Shown here one piece after another: positions 56,942-64,000 of a stretch of DNA of 64,000 nt. The notes beneath the pieces were generated by a model. It searched no databases and had not been told where the DNA came from. It saw nothing but the letters and a program-made list of their open reading frames with translations. The stretch lies in contig CM055092.1 in assembly GCA_029204225.1 (NCBI GenBank), positions 99,463,460 to 99,527,459 on the forward strand, in the 5' to 3' direction. The DNA is from Diphasiastrum complanatum. Lineage: Eukaryota; Streptophyta; Lycopodiopsida; Lycopodiales; Lycopodiaceae. The position numbers and the translations under genes are program-made. How positions within the stretch are numbered: the stretch's first letter is position 1; every line of letters starts with the position of its first letter.

Positions 56942-56959
56942 TGGCTCCGTTGTCGGGGA
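56942..56959 (+). promoter_or_regulatory. Gypsy primer-binding site (tRNA-Asp-like)
   Basis: TGGCTCCGTTGTCGGGGA differs at two positions from TGGCGCCGTTGCCGGGGA, the site common in plant Ty3/gypsy elements that use Asp tRNA. Confidence 0.75.
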
Positions 56960-58113
56960 CGTACACCAATTTCTTAGTCTGCAACATGTTTGTTGGATGG
57001 TTAGCTTGCATTAGACATCTTGTCGTGGCATGAATAGTGTTAAATTTGCATTAAGGATTAGTTTGGGAGTAATCTTGCCTGATTTAATTGGATTTTCTTG
57101 TTTGAAATTTAATCTAATTGTGAAACAGAGAAAGCTATTCAAATCACCAATCTTAAGATCCATTTGGATTTGAGATATCAGAAAAAACAACAAAATCTGT
57201 CAAATTTGCCATATTTTGGTCAAAAGGAGACAAAAATCGTCATCAGAGCTGATAAATTTTTGCCCTATTTCAGAAAACGTTCGCCGAGTTGTAGAAACCT
57301 TCAGTTTTGATCACGAAACCTTCAGTTTGAAGGGCGAACAATCCTTCCCAGTAGATATCTAGAAACATAAAAAAAAACCATCAAAAAATCACAATATCCC
57401 TAAACAAAAAAAGAATCTTCACTCGATTCACTGTGCATAGGTGTGATTCAGATCTATCTATTGCCAGGTCGACGAAAAATTATATCATAAATAGAAGGTT
57501 TCTTAGAGGATCAGTTGTCATATTGTCATATTTTTGTCAAAAAAGTCTCTTTTTTGCAAAAATACCGGTATTACTCTTGATTCTTTGCCAGAACCTTCGT
57601 CGAGTTTTCATATTATTCCATTTAAAATAATTTACTATTTTTGAGTTTGGCGAATATTCATCCTATTCAGATCATAGAAAATCTCTATTTTTACCCTCGT
57701 CAAATTACAAAAACTGTGCTTTTGTGTGTCCGAAACCTTCGCCAGTTCTACCCTAGCTTTACCTTGTCTCAGATTCTGAGTCTGAGAGTGCGACAAAGGT
57801 TATGTCCATAGAATTTGTCAGAAAAACCTGATTAACGAGTTTTTTTTTTAAATAACACTATTGAATCTTCTCCTAGGGAACCTTCGTTAGTTCTATTTTT
57901 AGGTTTTGATTTTTCAGATCAAGTCCTTGTCAAATTTTGAGTCAAATCTGATACAGTCTAATTTTGATTCTAAAGTTTTTTTTATTTTTGAGAATTCACG
58001 AAATAGGAATCTAATTCTTGTCAAGTGGAAGAGATCTAGCAGATCTGATCTAAGACAGATTTAATTGAAAATCTAGATCCAATCTCATTGTCTACTTGAT
58101 TTAATCTTTAAGG
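56960..58113 (+). other. Ty3/gypsy 5' leader, copy C
   Basis: Noncoding leader between primer site and gag start, homologous to copies A and B. Confidence 0.75.
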
Positions 58114-58213
58114 ATGGATGCCCCTGGAGGTGTTCCTCGAGAAGTCAATCCAATCATTATTAAAAGAGCACCCCGTTTGGATCTACCCAAATATAATAGA
58201 TTAATAGATCCCA
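58114..58213 (+). pseudogene. Ty3/gypsy gag start, truncated after about 34 codons
   Basis: MDAPGGVPREVNPIIIKRAP, then RLDLPKYNRLIDPN, at the expected place after the leader. It is cut off at about 58,213, where copia leader sequence (as at 18,798 and 21,010) begins. The frame then runs into that DNA in the antisense direction of the copia. Confidence 0.65.
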
Positions 58214-58413
58214 ATGTGAGACTTGGTGTGAGACCTATCTCACTAGCTCTACCAATCTCTCTCAAACTAGATCAAACTCTCATCCCAAGATGGAGCATGG
58301 ACAAAGTTTGGGTCACCAGTTGCTTTCAAATTTTGGTAGATGCAAGTACACTCAAAAAGTCTTGATTTCAAGGCAAATTTTCACATCCAAATATGCATGG
58401 ATATCTTAGGCTA
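58214..58413 (-). repeat. Deleted copia leader
   Basis: Matches 18,798-19,316 but with two internal deletions, leaving about 200 of 520 nt. It marks the left edge of the large repeated block shared with 21.0-26.9 kb. Confidence 0.7.
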
Positions 58414-58425
58414 GCTCTGATACCA
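58414..58425 (-). promoter_or_regulatory. Primer-binding site, third copy
   Basis: GCTCTGATACCA beside TGTTGAAATTC, as at 19,317 and 21,529. Confidence 0.85.
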
Positions 58426-58955
58426 TGTTGAAATTCACACATGTGGGAGTGCCACAAAGTGTGTTATTGATCTCCTGAGACTTTGTGATTGCACATAGAT
58501 CACACATAGATTGAAAATCAAGATCTATTGCATAAATCTAAGGCAAGAGCACTTTCTACCATGCATAAATCATCAAGACAAGTACATTCACAAGTGTGGA
58601 TACTTGTACAACTGCCCTTCTCTCAAGTAGAGAGAAAATCCATGTGAGAAAACTCGTATAGAGATGTTTTTAAAATAGAGTTTTAAAAAATGAGTCCCAA
58701 AGTGATTGTCATGGTTGAGCCATGCGTGGAAGTGCCATGCATGACTGTTATTTAACCACCTTTCACTAGAAGTGTAATTCTGGAGATTAGCCACGCGTGG
58801 CAAATTTCCAGAGAATTCCAAAGTTGGATTAATTTGAATAAGACTTCTTTTGAGATCTTGAATAAGTGTTGACTAATAATAAAATGATTATTATGTGATC
58901 ATGATTTTGAACTAAAAATTAAATGATCATGATGTCAAATTATTATGCTCTGACG
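58426..58955 (-). repeat. Copia LTR on the minus strand, copy 3 (outer end approximate)
   Basis: By eye nearly identical to the 21,541 copy, including the shortened palindrome and the missing 18 nt. The block at 58.2 kb therefore derives from the unit 2 type rather than unit 1. Confidence 0.65.
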
Positions 58956-59571
58956 AAATCGTTATGTTCCAAAAATTTGTTGATGAAAAAAAAAGCAATG
59001 TTATATACATTTGTGTGGTAGCAAAGATGAATGAATAATCGAACACTATGAAAAAGTGTATTATTATCTCTCATATTATAATGTGAATATATGATGACTA
59101 TGTGAATATATAATTTGCATGATTGTGCATGACTATGTGAATATATAATTCGCATGATTGTGGATACTTGATTGTGATGAATTGCAATGTCAACATTGTG
59201 GACTGAGCAAACAAAAGTTGAAACCAACAAGTATATATCTACAATTTTTTTTTTCTTTGAAAAGGAAAATTATTTCAACCAGAGTGAAGATATGAAGATA
59301 TTGCTTTAATATATAGATTTTCAGTATAGCAAGGCTATTTCAAAAGGTAATTATTTTTGAAGCGTATATAAATGATCAACGTATGTTCACTAATTGTTTT
59401 ATTTGGTCAATCAATTTTAGCTAGATCTTTAATAAGATATAGATTGCGGTGAAAGCATTTGATTTAAAATGAATCATAAGTGATTGTCAGATAGAACTCA
59501 AGATGAACTTGAAAAATACAAGAATGTATTATACAGATGCAATAATTATGCAAACTATTATTTTATCATAA

Positions 59572-59613
59572 ATGGTTGTGATATATATATATATATATAT
59601 ATATCACAACCAT
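59572..59613. repeat. Palindromic AT microsatellite, second copy
   Basis: ATGGTTGTG, (AT)n, CACAACCAT, as at 22,651-22,694 but with a slightly shorter core. Confidence 0.8.
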
Positions 59614-59629
59614 ACCAAGATTCAAATTC

Positions 59630-61165
59630 ATTAGCTAGTACATCTTGCAACTCATCTCCGCTTAGATGAATTTCATCATCAGTACTATAGTAATCGGACT
59701 CTCTCAATATTGTCGTTTGTGTCAGAATTATTCGATTCATTTATAGTATTTTCTATAATATTTAAAAAACTTGGAGATATTTCTATATCCTCATCAGCAA
59801 CCATGTTTGTGTTGTCAATATTCAAGTCATCCATTTCATTCTCAATGTATGCATTTTCAAATACATGTCTTGCGTGTGGCTAACTTGAACAACATACCAC
59901 CACTTGTTGTTTAGTCGATCTGGTTGAAAAAATACCTGCACATTTAACAATGTTAAGCTAAAAAGTTTGTTCAAACAATGTCATGGAATTGCAATGAAAT
60001 AGTGTATATTACTGATTATGATTGAGAAAAAATGGATGTCAAACTCATGTGACACACCTATTCACAATGACCAGGCAACACCAACGTGTTTGAAAAATCC
60101 ATGCTTAATGTCTTGGTTAAATCGATAGCAAAAAATCCACTACGATCTCTTTTCACGATTGCATTTGACCCTTGATAATTGATTTTGAACCATTTCACAT
60201 CAAACAAAAACTATTTACCATTTTCACTGAAACACACTTCATATATATCTTGAATAATTCCTACATACTCAAGCTCTCCAGAGATTGGACTTTGGTCTCG
60301 TGCACTACTCGGACTTTCTTGATTGAAAGATGCCATCACAACACAATCATAAGTTTCTCGTTTCATGTCAACTCGTTCAACGTGATGACGACGACCATAT
60401 GACTACATTGCAGTATACTTTTGATACTGCCACATATTAACTGTAATTAGGACAATAATCAATTTTTATACATGTACATTGTATTTTAAAAAAAAAAAAC
60501 AATAAAGAAACCTTCCAATCACATCCTCTTGCAAATTCCCATTCCGTGTCAGATATGACTTATTCCTTCGTATAATTCCAACCACTTATCCATCACTTTA
60601 GAATTATAGAGCATGAAAGTAGAAAAATTTTCTCTTAGAAAAGGGTCCTTTTCTTAAGAGAACCTGTACCTTGGGGTTTTTTGGCTTTTACCTCATTGTT
60701 CTCCTCATCATTCCATAGCCATGGAGTAGATGGATGTATTTTAAGCAAAATTTCAGTGACATAGATAAGAGATTCTTGCACTAACCACCCATCGACCATG
60801 CTTCCCTCTGGTCTTGTCTTTTGACGCACAAAATCTTTCAAAACTTTCATGAATCTCTCCAAAAAAAACATCTAGTTATAAACATTTATTGCAATGATGA
60901 GAGCAGTGGTCAATGACATAGTAAAAAAATGATGCTAAATACATTGAGGCCACAAAAATCAAAATCGTATATTTTGTACCTTGAGTGCACATAGGACCAA
61001 CAATATCAATTTCTTCGACCAAGTGCACAACCAAATGCACTTGTATGTCCAAGATGGAGGTTGGAAAATATCTCTCAAGCATACATATAGCCTCCACTAT
61101 ATCTTCATGTTTTTTTTCCACATCTATCTCACAAATCTCCTTGTCACACATCCATCTACATCATA
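59630..61165 (-). pseudogene. CACTA TNP2 transposase C-terminal exons, copy 2
   Basis: Same exon series as 22,720-24,245. About 61,151-60,981 reads VEKKHEDIVEAICMLERYF, in frame, with a normal GT donor after the last codon. 60,871-60,635 reads MFFLERFMKVLKDFVRQKTR, also open. The DUF4216-type exon at about 60,360-60,020 carries a nonsense change (GKWFLFD to GK-stop at 60,213-60,211) and a 3-nt insertion near 60,140. Its lesions are thus different from those in copy 1. Confidence 0.82.
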
Positions 61166-61427
61166 CTAATGCTTGGGTTTCCCTGCTTCGAGTAATGTGG
61201 GCTGATGAATCTCACTATCACAGCCTACCAAAAGCGACCATACTAATTCTTGGGTTCCTTGCTTTTGAAATTTAGTAATGTGGGCTGTGATGATGCCTCT
61301 CACCTGACACCATCATAGCCCTCTTTCTCTGCATAGGTTTCCATTTCTTTTGTAAATATTGCTTGCTGTCTCGTTATCTAACTCTCTCGGCCTCCTACTT
61401 TTCTGTTTGATCGAGAAAACAAAAACA
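61166..61427. other. Novel segment without counterpart in copy 1
   Basis: Noncoding. It contains an imperfect direct repeat, TACTAATKCTTGGGTT, at 61,164 and 61,242. The left flank is shared with copy 1 up to CATCTACATCATA. Confidence 0.6.
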
Positions 61428-61622
61428 GACACCTCATGCTACAATACAGACCATTCAGACTTCCCCCCAGGAAACCTCGTTGTCTCACTGGAAAAGAGTA
61501 TCTTCGATCTCTCCAATGTCTGTGGCAAATGTCTTCTAGTATCGTGCCTCGACAATCCGGCTTGCAACACACAGGATCCCGGGGTTTTTGTAACGATTGT
61601 AGACAAATGCGATTCGGACGAG
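61428..61622 (+). pseudogene. Captured exon of a double-psi beta-barrel (expansin/EG45-like) protein
   Basis: Open exon between an AACAG acceptor (61,424-61,428) and a GT donor (61,623). It reads SCYNTDHSDFPPGNLVV, SIFDLSNVCGKCLLVSCLD, PACNTQDPGVFVTIVDKCDS. The six cysteines and the ACGxxYxVxC and VxVxIVDxC patterns fit the secreted double-psi barrel fold of EG45-like, natriuretic-peptide-like and expansin N-terminal domains. Hydrophobic text upstream (LGLLLFCLI) could be a signal-peptide remnant, but no ATG is in frame after the stop at 61,353. The replaced place in copy 1 (24,243-24,328) has unrelated sequence. Likely a host gene fragment carried by a CACTA element. Ripening-related/kiwellin-type proteins are an alternative. 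Confidence 0.55.
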
Positions 61623-62300
61623 GTAATCTTTCGATGGATATCCCATTGGAGGAATCATACAAAATTTAGAAGATGATGGTTCCATCATCAAAGATACCAA
61701 GGGAAACGTCGCCATCAATAGGATGCATGACCTTGCACTCAAATATTTTGGCCACAACTTATTCACTCCTTGGGATCAACAAGACCAAGATGACAAGAAT
61801 AAGATACTTGTGATTTTGAATAGTGAGTTTCTTCAATCAAATAGATTTGGGGAGGTGTGGGCATTGACGAATATGTGTATGCATATTTGTCATAAGCCTC
61901 AATCCTTACGAAGATATGTTAAAATGGCAAAAAAAAGGCCGACGTGGGCTTCAAAGAAAGATTGGGCAAAGGTGATACACGAGTCCAAGCATCCCAATCC
62001 TGATCGCTTCAAACAACAACGAGATCAATCTCTTGGGCCAATCTCACCTTGGCTCGGGTGGGAAATCCAATTTACAAGCCCAATTTCTAAGTTTTTCTTT
62101 TTTAGTTTGACTTTATTATAATTATTTTAGATATGTTTTTTATTACTAATCATGTTTCGTATCTAAATGATTGCATTCGTGTTTTTATAGCAAAGAAATT
62201 TTGAGAGAAAATACACGAATGTCGATTATAAGATTGGGTACCAACAAGGTTGCAGCTGAATCGTCCCCATCATTAGAGAAAATCTGAACACAAAAGAGGC
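61623..62300 (+). pseudogene. CACTA second-protein domain, plus-strand copy 2
   Basis: Homologous to 24,318-25,010. The open part at 61,723-62,121 reads HDLALKYFGHNLFTPWDQQD, NKILVILNSEFLQSN and KKDWAKVIHESKHPNPDRFK, then PISPWLGWEIQF. Unlike copy 1 it stays in frame through the SPWLGWEIQF end, because copy 1 lacks one A near 24,653. The start is altered: about 10 nt are missing near 61,664, and the upstream exon is replaced by the captured segment. Confidence 0.5.
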
Positions 62301-62593
62301 CTTTCAAAAGGATACTCTTTATTTTTTTTCTCAACATAGCTCCTTCAAATTGATTTTCTTTTTTTAAAAGAACTATACTTTTGCGTCAGGGGCAGCCCGT
62401 AAATAAGCCATTTTATTTGTAGTATAGTATGCAACTCAACAAAAAAACAGTGTAACTTTTGAACGATGACTATGGTGCCATTAGAAATCCCTCAACGAGA
62501 GCTTTTCAACGACCCCCAACATGACCAAGTTCGGAGAAAGAAGTTATGGCCAGTCAAAAGTTTTGGTCGGTCAATGCTTGGTCAACCCGATAT

Positions 62594-62646
62594 CTCTTTC
62601 AAGTCTAGTTGACCAGTTTGAAACTGGTCAACTGAACTTGAAAGAG
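62594..62646. repeat. 53-bp near-perfect palindrome, second copy
   Basis: CTCTTTCAAGT and AGTTGACCAGTTT arms with a one-base centre; all 24 arm positions pair. Only one C/A mismatch and one possible G-T pair lie between the two arm blocks. Confidence 0.85.
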
Positions 62647-62805
62647 GACCACTTTACAGTAGATTTCTGCATGAACCGACAAATCAGTGATTGTAATATG
62701 AATTATAACAAAAACAAGTTCAACTTATGGGTGGAGAGACTTACGAAATGGGCATGAAATGAACCTTGGCCACCATCGCCTAGGTGCAAGGGCCCTGGCA
62801 TCTTC

Positions 62806-63998
62806 GTGCACTTCTTAGCACCCTCTCTTTGTTGCTTGAGACGACCTGAATCTTCTCAAAATTCTTTATTTGCAAACTTCCAATCGTATTTGTGCACGTT
62901 ATATGGCCTAGATTTGCCAACTCTCACTGCATCTCGGATCTCTGATTTGCGGTGGCTCCTCACGCTTTTCATGTGTTTTCCCATCCATATTCAGTCAAAT
63001 TTCAAATCAGGGGAGGGGACTAGAAATTCTCTATACAACTAGTCAATGACATAATTTTTTTTCTCATCACTTTGTTTGCGCCAATCCTTGAGAATGTCCC
63101 TGTTGAAGACCACATGCGTGAGTTGCCTCATGCAAGTGATGACGCGACCACCGCGATCATCCTCCACTATGTGCTTTTTCGCATCTATATCATAGCATGG
63201 CAAGACGTCAGCTGATGGAGAGGTGGCAAAGAGAGTGTCGAAAAGAGTGGGGGAGTTGATTACAATGGGAATGATTTTGGGAGGAGTTTAAAGGTGATCA
63301 CGAGAATAGTGGGGAGGGGTATAAAAAGGAGAAGGTTGGGGAGGAGTTTGAGCAAGAGTGTAACCAATACGGGTTTGAATGGGAGAAAAAATGGGCGGAG
63401 TGGCCTAACAAGAGCGATCACGGTGCCATGGAGACCCCATAGGGGGCATGGGTATCGAAGAAAGAAAAATGCGAGGACAGAATGTGAGGGTGTCGGGATG
63501 ATCAGGTGTGACAGATGCAGGAGTCATAGTATCATGCGTCATCCGTGTCAGTCATGAAAAATGTCTCTGGAAAAGTGGATATACATGAGCATCCTCATGC
63601 GCAAGATGACTGCCTTATCACAATTATTCTCAATGATGTGACGAACCCTATCTATATCATACAACGGTGGGATGACAGTTGGTGGCGATGTGGCCATGGG
63701 ACTGTCTAAGGGGGTGGCCTCCAGTAAGGGAGATGTGGCTCTGGGAGTGTCTATGGGGTGGCCTCAGGTGTGGGAGATGCCCCGCTGATGGGAGAATACT
63801 GATGTTGTGGGGTGTACGTAGTGTACTAGGGGGGGAATAGGAAAGGGGGGGGGTGTCGGCATGGGAGATAGATAGGAGGAGACTATAGGGGAATAGGAAT
63901 AGGAAGTGGGAGGGGGGGGAGTACCGAGCGGAGGACAGCCAAGGGGGGGTGTCGAGATGGGAGATAAATAGGAGGAGACTATAGGGGAATGGGCTCAA
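62806..63998 (-). pseudogene. CACTA-associated proline-rich protein, copy 2 (runs off the window)
   Basis: Parallels 25,525-26,750. The Pro/Ser/Thr-rich part at 63,657-63,998 is open on the minus strand. Domain copies lie near 63,670-63,555 and 63,195-62,850, the latter with a frame break near 63,045. The long G run of copy 1 is absent here. Continues beyond the right edge. Confidence 0.5.
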
Positions 63999-64000
63999 AA

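Overview
This window looks like nuclear DNA from a large, AT-rich land-plant genome. Evidence: Ty1/copia elements primed by the plant initiator-Met tRNA site TGGTATCAGAGC; a Ty3/gypsy element with a tRNA-Asp-like primer site; intron-containing CACTA (En/Spm) TNP2 transposase remnants; CT, CA and AT microsatellites. I cannot name the species. I see no intact host gene, rRNA, tRNA or CRISPR array. Nearly everything recognisable is mobile-element sequence, mostly broken and nested.

Layout. 0.55-3.95 kb: decayed, unrecognised gag-like repeat. 4.0-7.0 kb: LTR-like DNA and a minus-strand CACTA TNP2 remnant. 7.0-7.98 kb: 3' end of a copia element. 8.0-9.3 kb: unrecognised minus-strand exons. 9.9-12.0 kb: Ty3/gypsy leader fused to an integrase remnant. 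13.1-17.3 kb: old minus-strand copia split by a minisatellite-rich insert. 17.4-19.8 kb: second minus-strand copia (gag, leader, primer site, LTR). 18.65-23.1 kb: 2.2-kb tandem duplication. 22.7-27.3 kb: CACTA remnant with TNP2 C-terminal exons and three copies of a second CACTA-type domain. 28.1-29.65 kb: nested direct repeats. 29.7-31.55 kb: plus-strand TNP2 N-terminal half.

The centrepiece is 32,288-44,466: a composite Ty1/copia element with three near-identical LTRs and two internal regions (LTR-internal-LTR-internal-LTR), bounded by one 5-bp target duplication, ACAAA. It interrupts the integrase of an older copia whose halves lie at 31.65-32.29 and 44.47-46.20 kb. The first internal region has an open 1317-codon Gag-Pol frame with every hallmark motif. 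The second has lost 29 bp and is frameshifted.

46.2-64.0 kb repeats left-half blocks in the same order and orientation: 0.55-3.07 and 5.73-6.70 kb recur at 46.20-49.71; 8.9-11.0 kb at 55.3-58.1; 21.0-26.9 kb at 58.2-64.0. One of these second copies carries, at 61.43-61.62 kb, what looks like a captured host exon for a secreted double-psi beta-barrel (expansin/EG45-like) protein. Other right-half items are a minus-strand copia gag-protease with a 262-bp LTR (49.9-52.0 kb), a very decayed copia (52.0-52.8 kb) and about 1.6 kb of unassigned DNA (53.0-54.6 kb).

Functionally, only the element at 32.3-38.7 kb looks able to encode a complete set of retrotransposition proteins.
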